This document shows, in pieces, positions 39,443 through 49,052 of a stretch of 64,000 bases of DNA. Numbering within the stretch: the first letter of the stretch is position 1; the number at the start of each line of letters is the position of its first letter. Source of the DNA: Tepidamorphus gemmatus. Its GTDB lineage: Bacteria > Pseudomonadota > Alphaproteobacteria > Rhizobiales > Tepidamorphaceae. The stretch is taken from the NCBI RefSeq assembly GCF_004346195.1, contig NZ_SMAK01000003.1, positions 248,001-312,000 on the forward strand. Direction: 5' to 3'. The position numbers were made by a program, and so were the translations under genes. The notes below the pieces were generated by a model, which ran no database searches, was not told the DNA's origin, and worked only from the letters and a program-made list of their open reading frames with translations.

Positions 39443-42210
39443 ACAGGCCGCAGCGCCATCTCGCGCAGATCGTCGAGGCCGGGACGCTGGCGGCCGAGCT
39501 CTCTGCCCTGCACGCCGAGCACGGCGCGTCAGCGGCCTTCCGCACGGCGATGCTTGCGCGGCTGAAGGCGGTGCGGGCCGAAGGGCTCGCAACGATCGAG
39601 GACTGGCTCTCCGAGGATGGCCGCGGCCTCGCCTGCGCCCGGCGCATCGCCGCCCTGCAGGACGCGATCGTCGAGGCGGTCTTCCTGTTCGCCACCCGCA
39701 CCGCCTTTCCTGCCGACAATCCCTCCGCGTCGGAGCGGCTGTCGGTGATTGCCACCGGCGGCTACGGGCGCGGCACGATGGCGCCGGGCTCCGATGTCGA
39801 CCTGTTGTTCCTGCTCCCCTACAAGAAGACCCCGTGGAGCGAGAGCGTCATCGAGCAGATCCTCTACACGCTCTGGGACATGGAGCTGAAGGTCGGCCAC
39901 GCGGTGCGCTCTGTCGACGACTGCATCCGGCTTGCGAAGTCCGACATGACGATCCGCACCTCGATCCTCGATGCGCGGTTCCTGTGCGGCGACAGGGAGA
40001 TGTTCGAGGAACTCGAGGCGCGCTTCGAGGCAGAGGTAGTGACCGGCACCGGCGCCGAGTTCATCGAGGCCAAGCTCGCCGAGCGCGACGCGCGCCATGC
40101 CAGGGTGGGCGAATCCCGCTATCTGGTCGAACCGAACGTCAAGGACGGCAAGGGCGGGCTGCGCGACCTGCAGACGCTGTTCTGGATCGCCAAGTACTTC
40201 TATCGCGTCGGCACCGGGGAGGAGCTCGTCGATCTCGGCGTCCTCGACCGCTCCGAGGCCCGCCAGTTCCGCCGCTGCGAGGATTTCCTGTGGGCGGTGC
40301 GCTGCCACCTGCACTTCCTCACCGGTCGCGCCGACGAGCGGCTCACCTTCGACCTGCAGCGCGACATGGCGATGCGCCTCGGCTACACGCCGCATCCCGG
40401 CCTGCGCGAGGTCGAGCGCTTCATGAAGCACTATTTCCTGGTGGCCAAGGATGTCGGTGACCTGACCCGCATCGTCTGCTCGGATCTGGAGATGCGGCAC
40501 GTCAAGCGCACGCAGGTGCTGTCGCGCTTCATGCAGCGCCTGCGTCGCCGCAAGCCGGGCCATCTGGCGGAGAGCGGCGACTTCGTCATCGAGGCAAACC
40601 GGCTCAACGTCACCGACGATCTCGCCTTCGAGCGCGATCCGGTCAACCTGATCCGGATGTTCTTCCTCGCCGACAAGTACAACCTGCCGTTCCATCCCGA
40701 GGCGCTGAAGCTCGCCCGCCGGTCGCTGAAGCTGATCGACCAGTCGCTGCGCGAGAACCCCGAGGCGAACCGGCTGTTCATGAAGGTGCTGACCTCGCGC
40801 AACGACCCGGAGGTGGTGCTGCGGCGGATGAACGAGGCCGGCGTGCTCGGCCGGTTCATCCCGGAATTCGGGCGGATCGTCGGGCTGGTACAGTTCAACA
40901 TGTACCATCACTTCACGGTCGACGAGCATCTCGTCCGCTCGATCGGCATCCTGGCGGACATCGAGCAGGGCCGGCATGCCGACGATCATCCGCTCGCCAA
41001 CGAGATCATCCACACCATCCAGAACCGCGAGGTGCTGTATCTGGCGCTGTTCCTGCACGACATCGCCAAGGGCCGGCCGGAGGACCATTCGATTGCCGGC
41101 GCCCGCATCGCCCGCCGGCTGGCGCCGCGGCTGGGCTTCTCGCCGGCCGACACCGATACCGTCGCCTGGCTGATCGAAAACCACTTGACGATGAGCATGA
41201 TCGCCCAGTCGCGCGATCTCGCCGACCGCAAGACGATCGAGGATTTCGCTGCCCAGGTGCAGAGCCTGGAGCGGCTCAAGCTGCTGCTGATCCTTACCGT
41301 CGCCGATATCCGCGCCGTCGGCCCCGGGGTCTGGAACGGCTGGAAGGGCCAGCTGCTGCGCACGCTCTACTACGAGACCGAGCCGGTGCTCGCCGGCGGC
41401 CACAGCCAGACGCAGCGCACCGTCAGGATCGCCGCGGCCCAGGCGGCGCTGCGCGAGGCGCTCGCCGACTGGAGTGAAGCGGAGTTCGCCGCCTATCGCG
41501 ACCGCCATTACCCGGCCTACTGGCTGCGCACCGATCTCGAGCGCCAGATCGAGCACGCCCGCTTCCTGCGCGATCTCGACGTCCAGCGCCGCAAGCTCGC
41601 CACCCGCGCCAAGCCGGACGAGTTCCGCGAGATCACCGAGATCACGGTATTCGCGCCGGATCATCCCCGGCTGCTGTCGATCATCACCGGCGCCTGCGCG
41701 GCGGCAGGTGCCAATATCGTCGACGCGCAGATCTTCACCACCTCCGACGGCTTCGCGCTCGACACGATCTTCGTCTCCCGCGAACTGCCGGAGGATGCCG
41801 ACGAGCGCCGCCGGGCCGAACGCATCGGCAGGCTGATCGAGCAGGCCCTGGAGGGCAAGGCGCCGCTGCCAGATCTGGTCGGCAAGCGCACCGTGCCGAA
41901 GTCGCGGCTACGCGCCTTTTCGGTCGAGCCTTACGTGCTCGTCAACAACACCTGGTCAAACCGCTTCACGGTGATCGAGATTTCCGGTCTCGACCGGCCC
42001 GGTCTCCTGTTCGAGCTGACCGGCGTCTTGGCAAGGCTCAACCTCAACATCGCCTCGGCCCACATCGCGACCTTCGGCGAGCGTGCCATCGACGTGTTCT
42101 ACGTCACCGACCTCACCGGTCAGAAGATCACCAATGCCAACCGCCAGGCGGCGATCCGCCGCCATCTCCTGCAAGTCTTCCAGCCCGCCCGGGAGGGCGC
42201 GCCCGCCTGA
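39439..42210 (+). CDS. glnD: Bifunctional uridylyltransferase/uridylyl-removing enzyme
   Basis: A 923-residue nitrogen sensor that uridylylates and deuridylylates PII proteins according to glutamine level. The N-terminal nucleotidyltransferase motif is [19 protein letters not shown]. The HD hydrolase domain has [15 protein letters not shown] and IENHLTMS. Two C-terminal ACT domains start at [18 protein letters not shown] and [18 protein letters not shown]. The length is within the family range. It overlaps mutS by 4 nt; murJ begins 86 nt downstream. Confidence 0.97.
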   Translation: MNRPQRHLAQIVEAGTLAAELSALHAEHGASAAFRTAMLARLKAVRAEGLATIEDWLSEDGRGLACARRIAALQDAIVEAVFLFATRTAFPADNPSASERLSVIATGGYGRGTMAPGSDVDLLFLLPYKKTPWSESVIEQILYTLWDMELKVGHAVRSVDDCIRLAKSDMTIRTSILDARFLCGDREMFEELEARFEAEVVTGTGAEFIEAKLAERDARHARVGESRYLVEPNVKDGKGGLRDLQTLFWIAKYFYRVGTGEELVDLGVLDRSEARQFRRCEDFLWAVRCHLHFLTGRADERLTFDLQRDMAMRLGYTPHPGLREVERFMKHYFLVAKDVGDLTRIVCSDLEMRHVKRTQVLSRFMQRLRRRKPGHLAESGDFVIEANRLNVTDDLAFERDPVNLIRMFFLADKYNLPFHPEALKLARRSLKLIDQSLRENPEANRLFMKVLTSRNDPEVVLRRMNEAGVLGRFIPEFGRIVGLVQFNMYHHFTVDEHLVRSIGILADIEQGRHADDHPLANEIIHTIQNREVLYLALFLHDIAKGRPEDHSIAGARIARRLAPRLGFSPADTDTVAWLIENHLTMSMIAQSRDLADRKTIEDFAAQVQSLERLKLLLILTVADIRAVGPGVWNGWKGQLLRTLYYETEPVLAGGHSQTQRTVRIAAAQAALREALADWSEAEFAAYRDRHYPAYWLRTDLERQIEHARFLRDLDVQRRKLATRAKPDEFREITEITVFAPDHPRLLSIITGACAAAGANIVDAQIFTTSDGFALDTIFVSRELPEDADERRRAERIGRLIEQALEGKAPLPDLVGKRTVPKSRLRAFSVEPYVLVNNTWSNRFTVIEISGLDRPGLLFELTGVLARLNLNIASAHIATFGERAIDVFYVTDLTGQKITNANRQAAIRRHLLQVFQPAREGAPA

Positions 42211-42295
42211 ACGGCGCGCCGTGACGGCGTCCCCCGTTTCGGATAGGGTCCGCCGCCGCCATCCTGGCGGTTGCCCGCTGATCCAGGGAACCTGA

Positions 42296-43864
42296 ATGTC
42301 GCTCCTGAGGAATTTCGCGACCGTATCTGGGGGAACGGCGACGAGCCGTCTGCTCGGCTTCATCCGCGATGTCATGATGGCCGCCGGCCTCGGCACCGGA
42401 CCGGTGGCCGATGCCTTTCTCGTGGCGTTCCGCTTTCCCAACCTGTTCCGGCGGATCTTCGCCGAAGGCGCCTTCAACTCGGCGTTCATTCCGCTGTTCG
42501 CCAAGTCGCTGGAGGGGCAGGGCGCCAAGTCGGCCCGGCAGTTCGCGGAGGAGGCCCTGTCCGCGCTGTTGTTCACGCTGCTTGTCCTCACGGCAGCGGC
42601 CGAGATCGCGATGGCGCCGCTGATGCTGGTCATGGCGCCGGGCTTCGTGTCCGATCCCGACAAGTTCGATCTGGCGGTGCTGCTGTCGCGGATCTGCTTC
42701 CCCTATCTCCTGTTCATCTCGCTGGTGGCGCTGCTGTCGGGAGTCCTCAACGCGCTCGGCCGCTTTGCCGCGGCGGCCTTCGCCTCCGCCCTGCTCAATT
42801 TCGTGCTGATTGCCTTCCTCGCGGCGATCTTCTGGCTTGGTCTCGAGGAAACGCCGCGCGCGGGAATCTGGCTGGCCTGGGGCGTCTTCGTTGCCGGGGT
42901 CTGCCAGCTCGTGATGCTGGTGGTCGCCTCGCGCCGGGCCGGCATGGGCCTCGCCATCATCCGACCGCGGCTGACGCCCGGAGTCCGGCGGCTGATCGCA
43001 CTCGGCATTCCGGCGGTGGTGACGGGCGGCATCACCCAGATCAACATCGTTGTCGGAACCGTCATCGCCTCGCTGCGCGAGGGTGCGGTCTCCTATCTCT
43101 ACTATGCCGACCGCATCTATCAGCTGCCGCTCGGCATCGTCGGAACCGCCATCGGCGTGGTGCTGCTGCCGGAACTCGCGCGCCGGCTGCGGGCCGGCGA
43201 CGATGTCGGCGTGCAGACGGCGCAGAACCGGGCATTCGAGTTCACTCTGGCGCTGACGCTGCCCGCCGCCTGCGCGCTGATCCTCGTTGCCACGCCGATC
43301 ATCCGCGGCCTGTTCGAGCGTGGCGCCTTCGACCCGGCCGACACGCGGGCGACCGCGCAGGCCCTCGCCGCCTTTGCTTTGGGCCTGCCGGCCTTCGTGC
43401 TCGGCAAGGTCTTCCAGCCAGCCTTCTTCGCGCGCGAGGACACCCGCACGCCGATGTGGTTTGCCGGCATCAACGCCGCCGCCAACATCGTCCTGAGCCT
43501 GGCGCTGTTCCCCGTCCTCGCTCATGTCGGCATCGCCCTGGCGACCAGCATCGCGGGCTGGATCCATACCGGCCTTCTCGCCGGCCGCCTCTGGCGCGAT
43601 GGCTATTTCGTCGCCGATGGACGGCTGAAGTCGCGCGCCCTGCGGGCGATCGCCGCGACGGCGATCATGGCGGCCGTCCTGCTGCTCGTCGAGTGGCTGC
43701 TGCGGCCGTTCTCCGGCTCCGGCCGCGACCTCGCCAACGCGATGGTGCTGGCGGCGCTCGTGGCGGCGGGCGGCGCGTCCTATGCCCTCGCCGCGATGCT
43801 CACCGGCGTGCTGACGCGCGAGGAGTTCGCCCGCGCCCTCGGCCGTCGCCGGACCGGCGCTTGA
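42296..43864 (+). CDS. murJ: Lipid II flippase MurJ
   Basis: A 522-residue inner-membrane protein of the MOP superfamily with about 14 helices. The N-terminal signature SGGTATSRLLGFIRDVMMA and FRFPNLFRRIFAEGAFNSAF are diagnostic. Further blocks are PAVVTGGITQINIVVGT and YYADRIYQLPLGIVGTAIG. It moves lipid-linked peptidoglycan precursor to the periplasmic face. It sits after glnD, as in many alphaproteobacteria, and trpS follows 51 nt later. Confidence 0.96.
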   Translation: MSLLRNFATVSGGTATSRLLGFIRDVMMAAGLGTGPVADAFLVAFRFPNLFRRIFAEGAFNSAFIPLFAKSLEGQGAKSARQFAEEALSALLFTLLVLTAAAEIAMAPLMLVMAPGFVSDPDKFDLAVLLSRICFPYLLFISLVALLSGVLNALGRFAAAAFASALLNFVLIAFLAAIFWLGLEETPRAGIWLAWGVFVAGVCQLVMLVVASRRAGMGLAIIRPRLTPGVRRLIALGIPAVVTGGITQINIVVGTVIASLREGAVSYLYYADRIYQLPLGIVGTAIGVVLLPELARRLRAGDDVGVQTAQNRAFEFTLALTLPAACALILVATPIIRGLFERGAFDPADTRATAQALAAFALGLPAFVLGKVFQPAFFAREDTRTPMWFAGINAAANIVLSLALFPVLAHVGIALATSIAGWIHTGLLAGRLWRDGYFVADGRLKSRALRAIAATAIMAAVLLLVEWLLRPFSGSGRDLANAMVLAALVAAGGASYALAAMLTGVLTREEFARALGRRRTGA

Positions 43865-43915
43865 ATCCGCCCCTGCGATCAGCCATAAGGCGCCGGCATT
43901 TCCCGGAGGAACACG

Positions 43916-44962
43916 ATGGCGGCGTTTCGTGAGCGCGTCTTTTCCGGCGTCCAGCCGACCGGAAACCTGCATCTGGGCAACTATCTCGGCGCCATTAAGC
44001 GCTTCGTCGCGCTGCAGGACACCTTCGAGTGCATCTATTGCGTCGTCGACATGCATGCCATCACCCAGGCGCCGTCGGTCTGGGGCGGCCCGGCCGAGCT
44101 CGCCCGTTCGACGCGTGAGGTCACCGCTGCCTTCCTTGCGGCCGGGATCGACCCGGACCGCCACATCGTCTTCAACCAGAGCCAGGTCGGCGAGCACGCC
44201 GAGCTCGCCTGGGTGTTCAATTGCGTCGCCCGCATGGGCTGGCTCAACCGGATGACCCAGTTCAAGGAGAAGGCTGGCAAGCATCGGGAGAACGCGTCCG
44301 TCGGCCTGTTCGCCTATCCGACCCTGATGGCCGCCGACATCCTCGTCTACAAGGCGACGCACGTTCCGGTCGGCGAGGATCAGAAGCAGCACCTCGAGCT
44401 GACCCGCGACATCGCCCAGAAGTTCAACACCGACTTTGCCGATTCGATCCGCAGGGTCACCGGTGCCGACGCGCTGTTCCCGCTGACCGAGCCGGTGATC
44501 CAGGGGCCGGCGACCCGGGTGATGAGCCTGCGCGACGGCTCCAAGAAGATGTCGAAGTCGGACCCCTCCGACTATTCGCGCATCAACCTGACCGACGATG
44601 CCGACACCATCGCGCAGAAGATCCGCAAGGCGAAGACCGATCCCGAGCCGCTGCCCTCCGAGGAGGCGGGGCTCGACGGCCGTCCGGAGGCCGACAATCT
44701 CGTCGGCATCTATGCAGCGCTCGCCGACTCGACCCGCGCAGACGTGCTCGCCGAATTCGGCGGTGCGCAGTTCTCCACCTTCAAGGCGGCGCTGGTGGAT
44801 CTGGCGGTGGCCAAGCTTGCGCCGATCGCCGCCGAGATGCGCCGGCTGACGGCCGATCCGGGCCATATCGACAGGGTGCTCAGGACCGGCGCCGACCGGG
44901 CCCGCGCCATCGCTGCCCCGATCATGGCCGAGGTCAAGCAGGTCGTCGGCTTCCTGCGCTGA
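43916..44962 (+). CDS. trpS: Tryptophan-tRNA ligase
   Basis: A 348-residue class I aminoacyl-tRNA synthetase. The HIGH-type motif is in [13 protein letters not shown] near residue 13 and the KMSKS loop in [15 protein letters not shown]. Other blocks are [11 protein letters not shown] and [28 protein letters not shown] precedes the ATG. The 260-bp stretch after it (44963-45222) has no plus-strand gene and contains a possible pseudogene fragment on the minus strand. Confidence 0.97.
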   Translation: MAAFRERVFSGVQPTGNLHLGNYLGAIKRFVALQDTFECIYCVVDMHAITQAPSVWGGPAELARSTREVTAAFLAAGIDPDRHIVFNQSQVGEHAELAWVFNCVARMGWLNRMTQFKEKAGKHRENASVGLFAYPTLMAADILVYKATHVPVGEDQKQHLELTRDIAQKFNTDFADSIRRVTGADALFPLTEPVIQGPATRVMSLRDGSKKMSKSDPSDYSRINLTDDADTIAQKIRKAKTDPEPLPSEEAGLDGRPEADNLVGIYAALADSTRADVLAEFGGAQFSTFKAALVDLAVAKLAPIAAEMRRLTADPGHIDRVLRTGADRARAIAAPIMAEVKQVVGFLR

Positions 44963-44969
44963 CGGTGGT

Positions 44970-45077
44970 CGGCGCGGCGGTGACGAAGGTCGGGCTGTCG
45001 AAGCTGCCGAGACGCACCGCCGCGACCGCGCCCGCGGTGGGTGTCGGGGCCGCGATGACGAGGACCAGGGCAATTTC
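44970..45077 (-). pseudogene. Possible remnant of an exported sorbosone-dehydrogenase-like gene
   Basis: On the minus strand this stretch encodes a hydrophobic run (EIALVLVIAAPTPTAGAVAA) followed by VRLGSFDSPTFVTAAP. The latter resembles the mature N terminus of secreted glucose/sorbosone dehydrogenase-type propeller proteins. The frame then degenerates into the trpS end, so at most a signal peptide and first strand remain. It could equally be chance; confidence is low. Confidence 0.2.
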
Positions 45078-45222
45078 CGCCCCCGGCAGCCCCAGATCCG
45101 AACCGATGTTTCCATCCGTGCATGCAGCTTCTGCCGCTCGGACGAAGCGCAGCGCGACGACAGGACCGGCCATCGCGCGACGCCGCTTGCTGCCCTCCCG
45201 AGTCGGTGGCAGCATGCGCGCC

Positions 45223-45714
45223 ATGCCGAAGCGCCGCAGCAGCGAGCCGGGCCACCGGCGCAAGTTCCTCGTCGTCATCGACGACACGCCGGAATGCGAC
45301 CGCGCGGTCTATTTCGCCAGCCGCCGCGCGCGCCAGACGGGCGGTTCGCTGGTGATGCTGTACGTGATGCCGCCCGGCGACTACCAGCACTGGCTGGGGG
45401 TCGAGACCATCATGCGCGCCGAGGCGCAGGACGAGGCGCGCCGGGTTCTCGGTGAATTTGCCGAGAAGGCGCGCAAATGGGCCGGGATCGAGCCCGAACT
45501 GGTGATTCGCGAGGGCAACCGGGCCGAGGAGCTGTTGGCGGTCATCGAGGAGGACGAGGACATCGTTGTCCTGGTGCTGGCCGCCAGCGCCGGCAAGGAG
45601 GGCCCCGGACCGCTCGTCTCGGCGATCGTTTCGCGCTCGGCCGGAACCTATCCGATCCCCATCACCATCGTTCCGGGATCGCTCTCCGACGAGGAGATCG
45701 AAGCGCTGAGCTGA
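45223..45714 (+). CDS. Universal stress protein family
   Basis: A 163-residue single-domain UspA protein. FLVVIDDTPECDRAVYFASRRARQTG begins with the usual V-x-D strand (seen as FLVVIDDTPECDRAVYFA then SRRARQTGG), and ELLAVIEEDEDIVVLVLAAS matches the second half. It lacks the strict GxxG-9x-G(S/T) ATP loop, which favours the non-ATP-binding type. ATG at 45223 matches related proteins (MPKRR-type start); an in-frame ATG at 45214 has a closer GGTGG. It stands between trpS and the Nfu gene and is probably induced by stress. Confidence 0.88.
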   Translation: MPKRRSSEPGHRRKFLVVIDDTPECDRAVYFASRRARQTGGSLVMLYVMPPGDYQHWLGVETIMRAEAQDEARRVLGEFAEKARKWAGIEPELVIREGNRAEELLAVIEEDEDIVVLVLAASAGKEGPGPLVSAIVSRSAGTYPIPITIVPGSLSDEEIEALS

Positions 45715-45745
45715 GCGGCGGCGGGCTTGCCTTCATCGGCCATCT

Positions 45746-45762
45746 GGTAGAATGCTTCTAAA
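45746..45762 (+). promoter_or_regulatory. Irr-box (ICE)-like palindrome upstream of the Nfu gene
   Basis: GGTAGAATGCTTCTAAA contains a perfect TAGAA-N3-TTCTA dyad. It resembles the rhizobial iron-control element bound by Irr, with both right-half TTCTAAA positions and most of the left half present. It lies about 100 nt before an Fe-S cluster protein gene, a typical Irr target class. Confidence 0.5.
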
Positions 45763-45862
45763 CTGGCACTTGGGAGGCGGGGACGATCGCCCCATATCCC
45801 CTCATGACGAGCCATTCCGGTCGGCGCGCGTCCGCGCCGGCGAGCGTTAGGGGACGAGACCG

Positions 45863-46417
45863 ATGTTCATCCAGACCGAGGCCACACCGAACCCGGCCAC
45901 CCTGAAGTTCATTCCCGGCAAGGTGGTCCTGCCCGGCGACACGCTCGACATCCGCTCGCGCGAGGAGGCAGCCGTTTCGCCGCTGGCCGAGCGGCTGTTC
46001 GAGATCGACGGCGTTGCCGGGGTGTTCTTCGGCGCCGATTTCATTGCGGTGACCAAGGATGCAGGCGAATGGCAGCATCTCAAGCCGGCCATTCTCGGCG
46101 CCATCATGGAGCACTATCTGGCCGGGGCGCCGCTGCTGCGTCAGTCGGCTTCGGACTCCGGCAGCGAGGAATTCTTCGACGAGGCCGATTCGCAGACCGT
46201 TGCCACCATCAAGGAGCTGATCGAGACGCGGGTGCGTCCGGCGGTCGCCTCCGACGGCGGCGACATCATCTTCCAGGGCTACCGCGACGGTGTCGTCTAT
46301 CTGCACATGCGCGGCGCCTGCTCCGGCTGCCCGAGCTCGACGGCGACCCTGAAGCACGGCATCGAGAACCTGCTGCGGCATTTCGTGCCCGACGTACAGG
46401 AAGTTCGCCCGATCTGA
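45863..46417 (+). CDS. Nfu-type iron-sulfur cluster carrier protein
   Basis: A 184-residue protein with the alphaproteobacterial Nfu layout. The N-terminal Nfu_N domain (about 1-88) begins MFIQTEATPNPATLKFIPG and contains VAGVFFGADFIAVTK. The C-terminal NifU domain (about 105-180) carries the cluster-binding CxxC in RGACSGCPSSTATLKHGIE. It would hand 4Fe-4S clusters to target proteins in the cytosol. An Irr-box-like element upstream suggests iron control. tsaB follows 100 nt later. Confidence 0.95.
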   Translation: MFIQTEATPNPATLKFIPGKVVLPGDTLDIRSREEAAVSPLAERLFEIDGVAGVFFGADFIAVTKDAGEWQHLKPAILGAIMEHYLAGAPLLRQSASDSGSEEFFDEADSQTVATIKELIETRVRPAVASDGGDIIFQGYRDGVVYLHMRGACSGCPSSTATLKHGIENLLRHFVPDVQEVRPI

Positions 46418-46517
46418 GCGCCGACCGCAGGCGGCGGCGCGCGGCCGGACGACCGTGGATCGCCGGATCGGCGCGCACCCCTTCGTCGTTGCCTTTCGCC
46501 ACGCTGTCACGCCGCAG

Positions 46518-47192
46518 ATGACCATCCTCGCCATCGACACGGCGCTCGCCGCCTGCTCCGTCGCCATCGCAGACGGCGAGCGGACGGTGTCGCGCATCGT
46601 GCCGATGGCGCGTGGCCACGCCGAGGTGCTGATGCCGCTGGTGGCCGAGGTCCTGGCGGACGCCGGGATCGGCTACGACGCGATTGACCGGTTCGCCGTC
46701 ACCATCGGGCCGGGCACCTTCACCGGCGTGCGCGTCGGCGTCGCGGCGGTGCGCGGCATGGCGCTTGCCACCGGGCGTCCTGCGATCGGCGTCTCGACTC
46801 TGGAGGCGATCGCCGCCACCCATGTTGCCGCAGGCCGGCCAGCGGCGCCGTTCGCCGTGGCGATGGATGCGCGCCGCGAGGAGGTCTATGCGCAGGTCTT
46901 CTCGGCCGATGGCGCGCCGCTGGACGACGCCCGGGCGGTGGCGGTGGATATGCTCGCGGCCGGTCTTGCCGCCGACGTGGGTGCCGTCGTCGGCACGGCG
47001 GGCGGCCTTCTTGCGGAAGCGGCGCTGCGGCTCGGACGGTCGGTTGTCCCGACGGCTGCCATCGGCTGGCCCGATCCCGTCGCGCTGGCGCGGCTGGCGG
47101 CGGTGCGGCAGCCGGCCCGTGCCCCCGCGCCGCTCTATCTGCGCGCGCCGGATGCCAGACCGCAGACCGCCGCCCGGCTCGCCCGCGCATGA
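46518..47192 (+). CDS. tsaB: tRNA threonylcarbamoyladenosine biosynthesis protein TsaB
   Basis: A 224-residue actin-like protein that partners TsaD in making t6A at position 37 of ANN-decoding tRNAs. Motifs are ILAIDTALAACSVAI at the start, FAVTIGPGTFTGVRVGVAAV and PAIGVSTLEAIA. The C-terminal half is shorter and more variable, as usual. The ATG at 46518 follows the conserved start; longer in-frame starts are not needed. Its last 4 nt overlap rimI (ATGA). Confidence 0.94.
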   Translation: MTILAIDTALAACSVAIADGERTVSRIVPMARGHAEVLMPLVAEVLADAGIGYDAIDRFAVTIGPGTFTGVRVGVAAVRGMALATGRPAIGVSTLEAIAATHVAAGRPAAPFAVAMDARREEVYAQVFSADGAPLDDARAVAVDMLAAGLAADVGAVVGTAGGLLAEAALRLGRSVVPTAAIGWPDPVALARLAAVRQPARAPAPLYLRAPDARPQTAARLARA

Positions 47193-47668
47193 GCACCATC
47201 GGATTGCCGCGGCGGCTCGCCCCCGGCGATGCGGCGGAGGCCGCCCGGCTGCATGCCGCGGCCATGACCGAACCCTGGGGCGCCGACGCCTGGCAAAGCC
47301 TCCTCGCCGATCCGGCCGTGACAGGGTTCGGTGTCGGCGAATCATGGCGGCTCGCCGGGGCGCTGCTGCTGCGCTCGGTCCTCGACGAGGCCGAGATCCT
47401 GATGCTCTGCGTTGCGCCGGAGGCCCGGCGTCGTGGTCTCGGTCGCGCCCTTGTCGCGGCCGCCCTCGAGACGGCCGCGCGCAACGGCGCCCGCCGCGTC
47501 TACCTGGAAGTTGCGGTTGACAATGCGGCCGCGCTGTCGCTCTACGGGTCGATCGGCTTCCGCGAGGCGGGCCGGCGGAAAGGCTATTACCGGCGCCCGG
47601 CCGGACGCGTCGACGCGCTTCTCCTCGCCCGTCCGGGCGATCTGGAGCAGGCGCGGCGTGGCGGCTAG
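47189..47668 (+). CDS. rimI: Ribosomal protein S18 N-alpha-acetyltransferase-like GNAT
   Basis: A 159-residue GNAT acetyltransferase. The acetyl-CoA loop is in RRRGLGRALVAAALETAARNGARRVYLEVAVDN (blocks RRRGLGRALVAAALE and RRVYLEVAVDN), and ALSLYGSIGFREAGRRKGYY is typical of RimI. It overlaps tsaB by 4 nt, a pairing common in bacteria. It probably acetylates the N terminus of S18, though RimI proteins can be broader. Confidence 0.93.
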   Translation: MSTIGLPRRLAPGDAAEAARLHAAAMTEPWGADAWQSLLADPAVTGFGVGESWRLAGALLLRSVLDEAEILMLCVAPEARRRGLGRALVAAALETAARNGARRVYLEVAVDNAAALSLYGSIGFREAGRRKGYYRRPAGRVDALLLARPGDLEQARRGG

Positions 47669-47700
47669 GATCGGGGCATTGCGGCGGGATCGCGAGGGCC

Positions 47701-48129
47701 ATGGCGGACGAGACCAACCTGATCGAGGAGCAGTGCCTGTCGCGCGGCATGCGCATGACCGACCAGCGCCGCATCATCGCCCGCGTGCTGGCGGCCTCTG
47801 CCGACCATCCCGACGTCGAGGAGCTCTACCGGCGTGCCGCCGCCGTCGATCCGAAGATCTCGATCTCCACCGTCTACCGCACCGTCAAGCTGTTCGAGGA
47901 TGCCGGCATCATCGAGCGGCACGATTTCCGGGACGGGCGCTCCCGCTACGAGCAAGTGCCCGACGAACATCACGACCATCTTATCGACCTGAAGTCCGGT
48001 CAGGTGATCGAGTTCCGCGACGAGGAGATCGAGCGCCTGCAGGAGCTGATCGCCCGCAAGCTTGGCTACCGGCTGGTCGACCACCGGCTCGAGCTCTACG
48101 GCCTGCCGCTGCGCGACGAGGAGCGCTGA
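47701..48129 (+). CDS. fur: Fur/Mur family metal-responsive regulator
   Basis: A 142-residue Fur-superfamily repressor. The winged helix contains MTDQRRIIARVLAAS and ISISTVYRTVKLFEDAGIIERHDF. The metal region has EEHHDHL-type EHHDHLIDL, and the rest runs LELYGLPLRDEER. The final Cys pairs of Zn-type Fur are absent. Proteins of this form in rhizobia often respond to manganese (Mur), so Mur is as likely as Fur. The gene follows rimI and precedes plsC by 6 nt. Confidence 0.88.
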   Translation: MADETNLIEEQCLSRGMRMTDQRRIIARVLAASADHPDVEELYRRAAAVDPKISISTVYRTVKLFEDAGIIERHDFRDGRSRYEQVPDEHHDHLIDLKSGQVIEFRDEEIERLQELIARKLGYRLVDHRLELYGLPLRDEER

Positions 48130-48135
48130 GGCCCG

Positions 48136-48960
48136 ATGGGTACGCTGCGGGCGCTGTTCATCCTCGCCGTGCTGGCACTGGTCACGCCGCCGCTGATGCT
48201 GGTCCAGCTCGCGCTCCTCGCCGTGCGCGCGCCGCTGGCCGCCCGGCTGCCGGTCGCCTATCACCGGATGGTCTGCGCGCTGCTCGGCGTGCGCGTCACG
48301 CTGCATGGCGCGCTCAGCGAGCGCCGGCCGCTGCTGCTTGCCGTCAACCACGTTTCCTGGCTCGACATTTCGGTACTCGGCTCGATCGCGCCGCTGTCCT
48401 TCATCGCCAAGCGCGAGGTCGCCGGCTGGCCGGTGTTCGGCTGGCTCGCCCGGCTGCAGCGCTCGCTGTTCGTCGACCGCAACCGCCGCGCCCACACCGG
48501 CCGCGTCAATCGCGAGATCGCCGCCCGACTCGCCGCCGGCGATGTCCTGGTGCTGTTCGCCGAGGGCACGTCCAGCGACGGCAACCGGGTGCTGCCGTTC
48601 CGCAGCGCGCTGCTCGGCGCAGTGCATGAACTTGCCGGAGACGGCGCCGGTCCGGCTATCAACGTCCAGCCGGTGGCCCTCGTCTACACCCGCCTGTGCG
48701 GCCTGCCGATGGGTTTCCAGCACCGTCCGGTGGTCGCCTGGCACGGCGACGTCGATCTCCTCCCGCATCTGTGGCGGCTGCTCAAGTCCGGCACGATCGA
48801 CGTGACGCTCGCCTTCGCCGAACCGATCCCGCTCGCCACTGCCGCAGAGCGCAAGAAGGTCGCCGGCGCCGCCGAGCATGCGGTACGCCAGCGCGCCACG
48901 CTGCTGATCGCCGGCCGTTCGCTCTCCGAGATACTTCCCGCGCCGGCCGAAACAGGCTAA
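48136..48960 (+). CDS. plsC: 1-acyl-sn-glycerol-3-phosphate acyltransferase
   Basis: A 274-residue membrane-anchored acyltransferase that makes phosphatidic acid. An N-terminal hydrophobic helix ([17 protein letters not shown]) anchors it. The catalytic HX4D motif is in [13 protein letters not shown], and the substrate motif [17 protein letters not shown] follows. It lies 6 nt after fur/mur and belongs to the same run of overlapping genes. Another PlsC-like activity (OlsA) is a possible alternative, since olsB is elsewhere in the window. Confidence 0.92.
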   Translation: MGTLRALFILAVLALVTPPLMLVQLALLAVRAPLAARLPVAYHRMVCALLGVRVTLHGALSERRPLLLAVNHVSWLDISVLGSIAPLSFIAKREVAGWPVFGWLARLQRSLFVDRNRRAHTGRVNREIAARLAAGDVLVLFAEGTSSDGNRVLPFRSALLGAVHELAGDGAGPAINVQPVALVYTRLCGLPMGFQHRPVVAWHGDVDLLPHLWRLLKSGTIDVTLAFAEPIPLATAAERKKVAGAAEHAVRQRATLLIAGRSLSEILPAPAETG

Positions 48961-49052
48961 GGAGGTCGGGCAGTTCCGACGCGGACACAGTGGACCCTCG
49001 CGGCGCGGGCGACATGGCCGCCCGCCTGGTTTGGACAGGCCAGCCCCCTGGA

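Noticed and set aside
42128-45115. Very long minus-strand open frame (995 codons) across glnD end, murJ and trpS
   Set aside because: Opposite three confident plus-strand genes; composition is the typical low-complexity Arg/Gly/His-rich shadow translation.
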